This document shows, piece by piece, positions 53,736 through 64,000 of a DNA stretch of 64,000 bases; position 1 is the first letter of the stretch; each line of letters starts with the position of its first letter. The notes under the pieces were generated by a model. That model had not been told where the DNA came from and did not search any database. It saw only the letters and a program-made list of their open reading frames with translations. The stretch comes from Ascochyta rabiei (lineage: Eukaryota; Ascomycota; Dothideomycetes; Pleosporales; Didymellaceae), in contig NC_082426.1 of assembly GCF_004011695.2 (NCBI RefSeq), positions 62,001-126,000 on the forward strand, written 5' to 3'. A program made the translations under genes and the position numbers.

Positions 53736-56700
53736 ATGGCAGGGGCTGAGGGAAAGCAAACAATACCCACTCCAGAGAAGGCGCTGCGGGACCTAGCCAA
53801 GAATGCATCCAAGGCCATCCCTCGATTTGCAGAAAAGGAACCAATCACCGGCGTGAAGTAAGGATGCAAAGTCCGTGAACATCGAAGTTCAAGTTCCAAT
53901 CATTGCTGACCTCGACAGAGAGCTTCACGTCCTAATTGATCCTCTCTTGGAAACCGCTGATCTGCCCGATCTGAATCCCGGGCATCGAGCTGCAGCATCG
54001 AATGCACTGTGTTCGATTATTGAATGCTGCCAGGCATCAAAGACCGAGTATGCACGCAACGCGATCCTGGACCACTCGATATGGCTCAGATTGTTCAACA
54101 TTTATCTACAGAGATCAGATGATGCCAAAGGCAAATCGATGAGACAGATGCTCCTGCTCCTAACAAGTGTCATAACAAAGAACCAGAGCACGCACGCATC
54201 AGAACTCCGACTACAGGCTGCAGCAACTTTTGTGGACATCATCTGTGACCGACAAGACCGTGTCAAAGTCAAGCCGGCCTTGCAGGGTCTAGCACATTTC
54301 CTTCTCCGAGACGTGGTGTCGATAGCACAACTGCTTGAGCTGTACGGAGCTCAGTCCGCATCCAATGGACATTCTGGGACATCTTCTTCGCAAACTCTTT
54401 TCAATGCTTTCCTTGTGTGGGTGGTTCACCACGATACCTCACTCTCGGCGGGGCATTTGGTCAAGAACTTCCTGATCCAGGCACGCCAGCTGCCTGATAA
54501 CGCAACTCAGAGTAGCAGCACAGCCATCTCGCCATTATGGATAGAACCAGTCGTACAGACACTACATCAGTGGCCGGATCGTTTGCGTGAGTTCAAAGCC
54601 AATGTGTTCCCGCATTGCTTCCTGCCAAATATCGACGAGTACCTTCGCTTCCTCTCCTACCTGCGCTTTGGCGTACATGTGCAATCGAGAGGTGTTTTGC
54701 CTCAAGCCCTGCGCACATACGAGTCTCAAACCAGTGGGTTGGAACGCTCTGAGGAATTCAAGATCTTGTTGGCTGCCCTTGAGACTGGCAAGGAGTTGAC
54801 GATTGTTCGGGACATCGGTGAGTTGAGATGCAAGACTTGCAGCCAGGGAGCAGAAGGAGCTAATTTGACACAGACTTTCGTGTATGCGATCGAGTCGAAG
54901 TACAGGGCAACTACCTGAACCTGCCCGACGACATTTTTGGCGCTTGGATGTCTCACTCTGAGCCCGAGGTCAGGCTAGCCGGCGTATTTCTCTCAGTGCA
55001 CTCTACTGCCATCACAAAGCCCATGACTGGTGGCATCTTCAAGTCTCTCAAACGTAATTTGATCCACCTACACTCAGACACTGATGCCTACTTCCGACGA
55101 GAAGTTCACGGCTATACACAAAAGTTGTTTGACCGGCTCCGAGCGAGTACAGCCACTCTGTCGAAAAGCTTGATCAAGGGTCGCACGCCAGAGCAAGGCC
55201 GGCTACCATTCCCCAAAGAGTGTCTCCAACAGCAAAACTCATGTGCCGGGACAACTTTTGAGGACCCACTGATGGAATCTTTGGCCTTCGTCGTGTGGTA
55301 CATAAAATTCCTTGAGTGGGAACTCCGGTCGACCGGCACATATCAACGCCGCATCACGGCTCTCAGATCTCTAATTCTCGTTCTTAAGTCTGGTGTTGAC
55401 CCGGAAGTGCCACATGCGCAGTTATCGAAGTCAGCTCAGGGAGAGTTGAACTGGGCGCATGGATTACAGACCTCGAACCAACAACTGATTCGGTCGCTGC
55501 TAGACTTGGTCATGGATCCCTTTGATGATATTCGAGAAGCCTCCATATCCGCCCTTCAGTTATGTCTTGCAACACTACCAGGCGTTGAAAGAGATGCAGT
55601 GGTGACGTCAACGCTTCCACGCTTCGTTGCTCGCGCTGAGGCCATGATGCTCTGTACAGGGCGCGCTGACCATGCAGATGGTGTCGCTCGGGCCTACTCA
55701 CTGCAGTTTTCTGTGGCTAGTTCGAGTGCCACAAACTTATCGGATTCGCCATCATCGAGGTTTGGAGTGTTTGAGGGCCTGAACAAGCAGCTTGAGGAAA
55801 CACTCCAGGTTGCCAGAACAAACCTCTCGGAAGCTGTCAACGGCCGTCCAGTGCACGGCATGTTTGCTGCGTTGACGTGAGTTCTATTGACACTCGATTG
55901 AAAGCCGATTTGACTCATACTTCACAGCTATATTGTCGACCAGGATGGGTTCTACCCCAAAATTGCAGAAGAGTCTACTGACGCTCGCCACACTTGGGTA
56001 CAATCTCATGGTGACATCATTACGAGCTTTGAGTCGCTCTGGACTATTGTCTTCAACGTCCTCTGCGCCGATGCACCAGAAGGAAACGTACCAGACGAGA
56101 TGGAAGAATCAGCCAGCTTGGACACGAGGGAAGTTCTGAGCTACTCGTGGAGAGGTCTTAAAGAGGCTAGGTGAGCTCATGTTGCTGGTGTTAGTTATTT
56201 CCACTTACATTTATAGCGTTTTAATCCGTACAATGATCACCAAGGCTACAATTGGCGACGATGGGCAGGCGATGATCACACCAAATGTCTTTGAAAGGCT
56301 CGGTCGGCTCTGCTTTACACAGCTCTTGGAGCTTCGCCATCGCGGTGCACACTCGACAGTTGCTCAGACCTTCGCGGCCTTTTGTCGCCGTTGTGCCACC
56401 TCCAAGATCCCACAACTCCAAGCACTGCCAGAGGCGTGGTATCAAGTGAGTGCGTAAAAGTCATACCCTAACAGCTCCTGACATCTAATGCCAGGAAACA
56501 CTTCGATCGATGCAAGACAAAGCTGGTGCGATCACAAGGAGATCGGCTGGCATTCCCACACTCATGGCCAGCATAATTGCAGCTGAGCCAGAAGCTGGCG
56601 GGAAGTTGCTCGCGCGCGCCATGAACGACCTGGTCAATGAGGCGACTGTTGAGGCGCAACATACGAATATTGAAGAGAGTCGATTACCACAGGTGCATGC

Positions 56701-59128
56701 GATCAACTGTATCAAGGAGATCTTCACAACTTCGAAGCTCAGCGTAGCATCAGAAGCGTACATTGCACAAGGCCTGGAGCTTGCAGCAAAGACCCTCAAC
56801 TCGAACATGTATGTTGAACTGCACTTGTCGGAAACGTTTTGACTGACAGCGCGAACAGCTGGCCCATTCGAAATTGTAGCCTTATGCTCTTCAAAGCCCT
56901 GATTGAAAGGCTTCTGGGGAGCAGTGAAGCGCAAGACTGGAAAGAACAGGACCGTGCAAAGACATCTCGGTTCTCTTACGACAACTACCCCAGCTTACTG
57001 AGCATACTCTCTGACCTCCTTGATCCGGCTGGTCCTCTCAAGCAAACACTGGAGAACACGTCAGAGAGCAGCAATCCTTTCGATCTTCATGGAGCTGAAG
57101 GCGTCTTCCCAGCACTACAAATTCTGCGACAAGCGCGACCACCTACGAATGAACTTGGTCCAATCCGAGCCTCTGTGGAGAAGCTCTTGGCAAGTCCGCA
57201 CTGGCACATGCGCGACATGGCAGCACGGACTGTGGTGTCACTGCTTCCTTCGCACGAGGTGCACGATGCAGCCTTTGAGATGTTGAGGACCGGATGCAGC
57301 TCTGCTAACCACCGCCACGGCCTGCTGCTGGCTGTAAAATATATGATAAGGAAGCTTGTCAATGACCAGACCAGTCCGGGTAAACTCAATATCGCTTCTG
57401 ATCATGATCCCATCGCTGACGTGTGCAGCCTCGCAAGGAATCGAAGTTTTACTGCTCGAACTCATCAACTGTGTTGAACTCTGGTTCACCCATAACACAT
57501 GTCCCTTCGTCGATACCGTATTCCTTGACATCGTAAGCACATGCGGCCTGGCCGTGCTACAGCGTGAAGAATCGAAGCCTGTGTTGCATGCATGGACACA
57601 GCTCATGTCGTCTATTGAAGTCGGTCCAGAGTACGAGCTGGGTGTTTGTGGTGAATCCGACAGCTCTCTCCGTATCGAAGCCTTGGCTAGACTATTCATT
57701 ACCGATCGAACTATCATCAGGCCCGAGTCCTTAGGCACGATTGTCTCTGAAGATTACCAGAGCATCGGTGATACTCTTATGCTTCTAGCAACAGAGGATC
57801 CAGATACCTGCTGCGCTGCACTGGAGACGTTAGAAACGATTATCCAAAAGGCCTTTTCGAACGCACCCACAAAGCCGATCTCGCTACTTATGGCACACGT
57901 ACATCGTGTTATTCTGAACGCCGTGGATGTGGAAGTCGTATCCAAAGCCCAATCTGTGTTGGCAGACGCCCTCGACAACGAGTCTGCGAGGACCGAATTC
58001 TTCACCCTTGTCACCGACTCGCAGCTCCTCGATACATTGGCAAGACTGGAGGACCAATGCCTCTCTGCTCCGCCTTCAAACGTGCAGAGCGCCCTGCACC
58101 TCCTCGGCTTCTTTATCGACCATGCCTACCACACGCTCCCGGAATCCCATGACACCATCTTCGCGTCCACAAGTCGCTACATCCGCCTCCTGCGCATGAC
58201 AATCATGGACACCAACCCCTTCGACACGCGCTTCGCCGCCGCGCAGTCGGTATGCGCACTGCATCACCTCTGGAGCTCGAAAACACCATCATCGCAACCA
58301 TCTCCGCTCGTGCTGGGGCTGGGCCTAATCGTATACGACACACTCCAAGACGACGACGACGAGATCCGCGACTGCGGCGCTCTCGCAACATCCACATTCC
58401 TGACCACGAGCCCAAAGATAAAATCAGCGCCTACAGTCCCGCTCCTAGCAACCCATAACCTACTCACGCACCTCCTCTCTCTCTTCCCAACCTCCACTGC
58501 ACTCGCAACCCACGCCCTACGCCGCCTGCTCGACACTCCCCAAGGCACCCCACTCTTCCAAACCCCCTTCACCGCCATTCTCTCAAGGGAACTAATGCCC
58601 AACACCGCGCTATTCGCGCAGGAGAAGCAGAACCAACACAAAGACGACGTCCTAGACGCGCTGGCCTGGTCTTCCATCTGCGTCTCTCTCGCCACCTCCC
58701 TGCCTGCTTCGGCAGTAGAGAGCGCAGCGGCGTGGACAGCAACCGCGCTCGACGTGCTGGCTCGCACATACGCCGGAGACACTGCGGATGCAGATGCAGA
58801 TGCAGATGCAGATGCAGCGCCCACGGACGGCCCGCTAGGCTGGGCCAGCAAACCCCGCGTCTTCACCTGGGCAGTGCGGATCCTCTGTCTAGCCGATCTA
58901 GCACTGCAGAGCCCCAGCCCGCATTCCTCTGCGCAGAGCAAGACGGCCATGAAACTGGGGTTGGCGCGGGTGGCAGACGCAATGCGTCGAGGCGGGGGTC
59001 ACGGTGTGTTGGTCCAGCGGGCGGAGAGGGTGTTGGAGCAGGATGTGCTGCGGGGGTTGGGCGTGCTGAGCGGGATTGCGAGGGAGGCGCCGGGGTATGC
59101 GGCTGCGGGCGGGTGGATGCACGGGTGA
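53736..59128 (+). CDS. TRM732: THADA / TRM732-like tRNA 2'-O-methylation partner (DUF2428)
   Basis: Eight exons: 53736-53857, 53919-54817, 54874-55876, 55928-56170, 56217-56445, 56495-56808, 56859-57379 and 57438-59128. The product is 1673 aa; all seven introns are 46-61 bp with matching phases. It is almost entirely alpha-helical repeats (for example LRLQAAATFVDIICDRQDRV; FGVHVQSRGVLPQALRTYES; MDPFDDIREASISALQLCL). Sequence and size match Trm732/THADA, which with Trm7/FTSJ1 helps 2'-O-methylate position 32 of some tRNAs. A (Asp-Ala)n run (DADADADADADAA) near residue 1560 comes from a (GCAGAT)n microsatellite. The stop is at 59126-59128; the last part of the gene is duplicated downstream. Confidence 0.85.
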
Positions 59129-59451
59129 GGGTTAGGTGTGTTGGTTGGAAGGTAGGTAGAAGTCGGGGGCTCAAGTAGTAGGTAGAAATAGCTTGTCTAT
59201 TTTACGTCTACTTTTTTTTTTAACAACAGAATGTGCTAGTCTGGTAGGTAGAGAGGAGGTTAGAAAGGAATGTATTAAGAGTGTTAGAGGTGCTGAAGAG
59301 AATTGCAAGAGTGGCGGTAGAGTATAGTAAAGCAAAAGAATAGACTTATAAAGTTTAGATTAAGTACAAGTCAAAAGCAGTTATTAGGGATAATATATCT
59401 ATTTTGTATTTGTTTTGGAGTTTTATGACAAGATATTGTGGTTATTCCCAC
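59129..59451. other. Spacer between THADA/TRM732 and DGAT1
   Basis: A short AT-rich spacer with a T-run (about 59211-59221). From about 59228 it is a mutated copy of the THADA 3' end (listed separately). No gene. Confidence 0.5.
59228..59400 (+). repeat. RIP-mutated copy of the THADA/TRM732 3' end
   Basis: This stretch aligns with the last part of the THADA coding sequence at an offset of 227 bp: GTAGAGAGGAGGTTAGAAAG at 59248 against GCGGAGAGGGTGTTGGAGCA at 59021. Of 29 differences in 70 columns counted by hand, 19 are G-to-A or C-to-T in the copy, mostly G-to-A on this strand. The similarity runs past the original stop into the flank, fading by about 59400. The copy is not translatable. Confidence 0.85.
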
Positions 59452-61136
59452 TTACCGCCTGGAAAACATACCCCCGGCTCTACTCGCTTCGAACTGCTTA
59501 CTCACACTCCCGTACTTGGCCTGCCACGCGAAGAAATACAACAACGCGCCCAGCGGCTGTCCCACCAGGCAGAAGCTGATCCAGAAGATCATGTTGCCTG
59601 CCGTTTTCCCGTCGATGCCCCTGATCTTCTGAAGATAGTCGGTCAGCGCAATGAGCGGGATCTGGGTCATCATGCCAACGAACGCCACGCCAATGACATT
59701 GTGGGTTGGCACGCCGACGAGCAGCTCGTGCAAGACGCCGGAGATGAGGAAGACGATGATCTGGGCGACAGGGGGAGGCACGCCGCGACCGACGAGCGGG
59801 GAGTAGACGTGGCGGCGCATGAAGTTGGTGACGGGTTTGTTCCACGTGGTCCAGTAGGTACGTATCGAGCTGGAGTTCCACCAAGGCCCGTAGAACTCGC
59901 GGTCACCGAACCGCATGACTTCGGCAAGGGCGTTGAGCGAGGATTGGAAGAGGGCGAAGAAGCCGCACAGCCAGCAGAAGACGCTTATGGTGCTGAGCTT
60001 CATGACACGTTCGAGGATGGCAGGGAGGTTGAGCGTGAGGAACTTGTCGAGCGAGTTCTGGAGGAGGGGCGCGGCGTATTGGGCGCTGGCGATCCAGACG
60101 ACGATGCTGAGGCCGAGGACTTCCAGCAGGCGGCGGAAAACAAAGCCCCAGCGGATGTGCGAGGTGCGTGGATAGACGGGCTGGTAGACGAGCGTGGGCG
60201 CCCACCAGAAGTAGCACATGTTCTTGAAGTTGATGTTCTGGGGATACGGGCAGGAGTTGTAGAGTGCAGGAAGTGGCTCTGCTTGCTTGGGGTGCAGATA
60301 GGCGTGACGCAGGTCGCGGTTGGTGAAGGCGTACGAGGCACACTTGAGGAAGACGATGACGGCGTGCATCTCGCAGAGGGTGCCGATGCCGGGATGGTGG
60401 ATGTCGTAGTAGACGTACTTTGTCGCAATGTACAGGTTCGAGACGGCGTTGACGCTGTGGAAGAAGGCGACGGTGTGCCAGGTGGAGTTGAAGCTCCTCA
60501 ACGCGGCGGCATACTTTTCAGGCGTGTCTTCGTCCTTTTCGTCTGTTATTTTTGCGTGGGCTCGCTTGGCTTGCCACGATGCGAGCAACTCGATGAGATA
60601 GGTGACGAAGAGGTGGGCAGGGACAAGCAGGTAGAGGAGCAGGCCGGTGATGACGTCTGAACGTCGATAGTCGTGACAGCTGATGCAGATGAGGACGCCG
60701 TATTTCTGGAGATTGACAATCATCAATCGCAGGTTGGACACAACTGGTGGAGTCAGCATCAAGTTTGGTATGGTTCAGGAGGCTGCCTACTCAAGACCAG
60801 GATCATGAGGTTTCTGAAGCCGACGAAGCTGGGCGTGTTGTCCGAGTCGTGGCTCAGACAGGAGGTGCGAGTGTCTGCGTGTGTAGCAAAGACGTGGCGG
60901 TACTTGCTGTCTTTGCTGCGCTTGCGTGGTGCGGCGTTAGACCGGGTGGAAGTGTTGCCATTGGGGTGGGCTGGAGTATTGCCATTGGAGTGGGTTGGAG
61001 TATTGCCATTGGAGTGGGTTGGAGTACTGCCGGTCGAAGCATGTCCAATCTGGTCAGCACTGCGGCCGCGGTGTTTGGTGGAATTGGCCTCCATGGGGCT
61101 GAGTCCAGTGGACAAGGCCTGGGTGAGGGTAGCCAT
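59452..61136 (-). CDS. DGAT1: Diacylglycerol O-acyltransferase 1 (MBOAT family)
   Basis: Two exons: 61136-60791 and 60743-59452, with a 47-bp intron (GTAGGC..CACCAG). The product is 545 aa. The hydrophilic N-terminus holds an 8-residue repeat (NGNTPTHS, about three copies). MBOAT helices follow: SNLRLMIVNLQKYGVLI, FYGPWWNSSSIRTYWTTWNK, MRRHVYSPLV and the catalytic His segment FLISGVLHELLVGVPTHNV, then FVGMMTQIPLIALTDYL. These match animal and plant DGAT1 closely. The enzyme makes triacylglycerol from diacylglycerol and acyl-CoA in the endoplasmic reticulum. The FYxDWWN box here is FYGPWWN. An alternative start 10 codons upstream (61166) is possible. Confidence 0.92.
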
Positions 61137-61745
61137 GGTGGCTGGCAGGCGATGCTCGAGGAGCAATCCAGGGTGTTTGTCAGGGAGGGTTGAACTTTTG
61201 TTGGGAGAGGCGGGATTGCGTATCTCCTGTGCCGAGGTGGTGGAATGAGAGGCGGTGGAGCGGGTGGGCGGAGGGATTCAGGACCGGCATCGGCATCAGC
61301 TACTTGGCCAGCAGCTGTGGGCGAAAGAAGAAGATCAGCTCGCAATGCATGGCAGACTTGGTGCACTGGAGGGGATGTGGCGCTGCAATTGTTGAACTGC
61401 GGGGCCCACGTTCGCTCTTCCGCCTTCCCCGGACCCGTGGTGTGGGAGTGCCTGGAGCAGCCACAGCAGCCGCAGCAGCCACAATCAGCCACAATCAGCC
61501 ACAGCCAGCTCAACTCCAAACCTCGACAGTGAGTGTCGATCGATCAACAACAACGCGCCGCAACCCGTGCACGTACAACGCCCACGTGCAACGCCCACGC
61601 ACAACACCCACGTACAACACCCACGTACAACACCCACGTACAACACCCACGTACAACACCCACGCCCACGCCAGTTCATGGAGCGCTGACTGCCTCCCCC
61701 CTCACCACCGCGGTGAAGACGTCGCGACATCCCCCTCCCCCCAGC
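61137..61745. other. Region between DGAT1 and PFS2, with repeats
   Basis: About 610 bp between divergent genes; both promoters must be here. It contains CAGCAGCC/CAATCAGCC words at 61459-61508, and a 13-base tandem repeat (ACAACACCCACGT, about five copies) at about 61609-61668. In-frame open extensions of PFS2 upstream of 61746 are low-complexity and treated as leader. Confidence 0.5.
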
Positions 61746-63786
61746 ATGGAGCGCGAGCCCTACCAGCACCAGTTCGAGGGCGGCCCGCGCGCGCGACCGA
61801 AGCGTATGTCGATGCTCTCTTGCTGCGCGCTTGTAGCAACCCAACGCTGACCGTCCAGGCGCCGTGACCGACTATGGCGCGACGACCGTGCAGTGGATGC
61901 GCAACCGCCGCCCGCGGTACAAGCACACGGCCACGGCGGAGATGGAGCGGCCGAGCGCAAGCTACATTGTCGACATGCAGCCGCCCGCCGCCCGCCTCGC
62001 CAGTGCGGCCGAGTCGATACCGGCCAAAGCGGTGCATTCGTCCCTTAACAAGGTCAAGCACCCCATCAACGTCGTCAAGTGGACGCCCGAGGGCCGCCGC
62101 CTGCTCACGGGCTCCACCAGCGGCGAGTTCACGCTGTGGAACGGCATGGGCTTCAACTTCGAGACCATCATGCAGGCCCACGAGGCGGCCATCCGCTGCG
62201 TCGAGTACACCCACACCGACGACTGGCTGCTGTCGGCCGACCAGACGGGCGTCGTCAAGTACTGGCAGACCAACTTCAACAACGTCAAGGAGATGCAGGC
62301 CCACACCGAAGCCGTGCGTGGCCTGGCCATTGCACCGACCGACTCCAAGTTCGTCACGTGCGCCGACGACACCACGCTGAAGATCTGGGACTTTGCCTCG
62401 AGCCAGGAGGAGCAGACCCTCACCGGCCACGGCTGGGAGGTCAAGTCGGTCGACTGGCACCCCCACAAGGGTCTGCTGGTCTCGGGCTCCAAGGACCACC
62501 AGGTCAAGTTCTGGGACCCGCGCACAGGCCGCTGCCTCACCACGCTGCATGGACACAAGAACCCAATAGCAAAGACCATCTTCGAGCCCACCCAGGGCAA
62601 CCTGCTCGCCACCTGTGCGCGTGACCACACCGCCCGCATCTTCGACCTGCGCATGATGCGCGACGTCCTGCTCCTGCGCGGCCACGAAAAGGACATCATC
62701 ACCATGGCCTGGCACCCCATGCACAAGAACCTCCTCTCCACCGGCGGCGTCGACGGCAGCATCCACCACTACCTCCTTGATGAGCAGAATGCTCCCGCTG
62801 CCACGGCGCCCACCCTCTCCCCCTACGACTCCGCCGACCCGCAGAACGCACCTGCGCAGGCCATCTACCCCGCCCACAGCATCCCATACGCACACGACTT
62901 CACCGTCTGGACCCTCGACTGGCACCCGCTCGGGCACATCCTCGCCTCAGGCTCAAACGACCGCGTCACACGCTTCTGGACCCGCCCGCGCCCCGGCGAC
63001 ACAAAGTACCCCGAGGACAGATACCACATCGGCCAGGCCGCCGCCGAAGCAAACGGCACCTTTGACCGCGGCCACGGGCGCCGCCAGCGCGCAGAAGAGG
63101 AAGAGCAGGAAGCCGAAGACGAAGCCGAGGGCCTCGTCGACCAGAAGCTCCCTTCGAAAACTGCAGGCGTTGGCTCCCTCCCATTCCTGCCCCCAGGTCT
63201 CAACCTGCCCGGCCTCGCGCCCACAAATCCAGACGGCAGCTCCAGCGCCCTCCCGGGCATCGGCGGTGTTTCGCATCCTGGCATGCCACCCCTTCCCCCT
63301 CCCCCAACAGGCATGAACCCCTTCGCCGGTGGCCCACCGCCACCCTTCCCCGGCGGCATGCCCGCAGGCATGGACCCAAGCCGTCTGGCAGCCCTCCTCC
63401 AGTCCGGCGCCGTACCACCACCTCCCCCGCTAGCACACCATGGCGGACCTCCCCAACACCAACCGCCCTTTCCCCCACAGCAGGGCGCACCACCACAATT
63501 TCCACCCGGCCCCCCACCAAACTTCCAGTTCCCACCCGGTATGCCGCCCGGCTTCCCCCCACCCGGCTTCCCACAAGGGCTGCCCCCCGGCTTCCCCCCA
63601 CCACCACAAGGCTTCGCGCCGCCGGGCATCCAGATGGCAGCGCAAAACGGCGGACCTGTTCGCGGGCAGAATGGCGGGCAAAATGATGGTCAAAACGGCT
63701 GGGAGAGGAAGAGAGCGCCGCTGCCGGATCAGAACGACGCGCTGCAGGCCGAGATGCGCCAGGGGCGGTATCGCAAGGCTAGGTAG
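61746..63786 (+). CDS. PFS2: Polyadenylation factor subunit 2 (WD40; WDR33 homologue)
   Basis: Two exons: 61746-61803 and 61859-63786, with a 55-bp intron (GTATGT..TCCAG). The product is 661 aa. A conserved lead-in ([20 protein letters not shown]) is followed by seven WD40 repeats (for example [60 protein letters not shown]). The C-terminal 200 residues are Pro/Gly-rich ([19 protein letters not shown]), as in filamentous-fungal Pfs2 and human WDR33. This subunit of the cleavage and polyadenylation factor recognises the AAUAAA-type signal and scaffolds mRNA 3'-end processing. The start at 61746 is the Met just before [13 protein letters not shown]. Confidence 0.95.
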
Positions 63787-64000
63787 TATCGGCCTTGAGC
63801 GTGTGTGGAGTGTATGCATAGCATATTTGTGCAGAGAGGGGGTTTGGAGGTGATGAAGTAGTATTCGCTTCAACACACTACCTACCTTTTCAGTCTGTTT
63901 ACATGGTCTTCTCATCCTTCTTTACTGGAGATCAGAAAAGTTAGCTGTCTGTGTTGCTGATGCAACCATTCTGGTGTAATCGCTTTTTGCTAAAGTTAAG
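63787..64000. other. PFS2 3' flank
   Basis: Short non-coding 3' flank to the window's edge. No RNA gene or coding start recognised. Confidence 0.5.

Noticed and set aside
59404..60660. Long plus-strand frame (418 codons) over DGAT1
   Set aside because: It is the antisense of a well-supported MBOAT gene, is rich in Asp/Glu/Val/Gly runs typical of antisense GC-rich coding DNA, and has no domain.
61702..62937. Long minus-strand frame (411 codons) over PFS2
   Set aside because: Antisense shadow of seven clear WD40 repeats; no independent protein features.

Overview
The window is a stretch of a filamentous ascomycete (Pezizomycotina) genome. The evidence is: many genes with one to seven short introns (about 45-115 bp) that have GT..AG ends and keep the frame; a set of conserved fungal housekeeping genes; fungus-specific families (a CMT1-type GT69 mannosyltransferase, a ferric reductase, secreted Thr-rich and GPI-anchored proteins, a fungal F-box-like protein); and AT-rich stretches with C-to-T and G-to-A changes typical of repeat-induced point mutation (RIP). 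A Dothideomycete is my best guess, but that is an inference. No bacterial, phage or CRISPR features were seen.

Layout. 0-5 kb: the 3' end of an MRH4-type mitochondrial RNA helicase followed by a 72-bp tandem array of its own 3' end, an NTF2-like pseudogene, a GPI-anchored protein, and AT-rich DNA with a possible decayed 5S rRNA copy. 5-10 kb: a divergent FAD monooxygenase / NAD(P)-dependent reductase pair, then a ferric reductase. 10-15 kb: an F-box-like protein, a membrane protein and a MAPEG glutathione transferase. 15-19.3 kb: dihydrofolate reductase and the PP4 regulatory subunit PSY2/SMEK, both on the minus strand. 19.3-24.6 kb: mostly gene-poor, with one low-complexity protein. 24.6-33 kb: Mediator subunit MED22 and two large proteins I cannot place in a family. 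33.3-38 kb: an initiator tRNA-Met, a RIP-mutated partial copy of a ZIP transporter, the intact ZIP transporter and a CMT1-like mannosyltransferase. 38-39.4 kb: a cluster of minisatellites. 39.7-47.4 kb: a small membrane protein, mitochondrial EF-G2 (MEF2), then two PX-BAR sorting nexins, VPS17 (retromer) and SNX41, convergent with each other. 48.5-53.2 kb: a conserved-looking protein with a possible RNA-binding fold, and a secreted Thr/Cys-rich protein. 53.7-59.4 kb: a THADA/TRM732 tRNA-methylation partner, followed by a RIP-mutated copy of its own 3' end. 59.4-63.8 kb: DGAT1 acyltransferase and the cleavage/polyadenylation factor PFS2.

Most genes are unrelated housekeeping functions. Possible functional groupings are the 5-10 kb redox group (FAD monooxygenase, reductase, ferric reductase) and the VPS17/SNX41 endosomal pair. 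The most unusual signal is that three separate genes (MRH4, the ZIP transporter and THADA/TRM732) are each followed within a few hundred bases by duplicated copies of their own 3' coding end, and the copies differ from the gene mainly by RIP-type transitions. All exon joins were made by hand from splice signals and frame, without transcript data.
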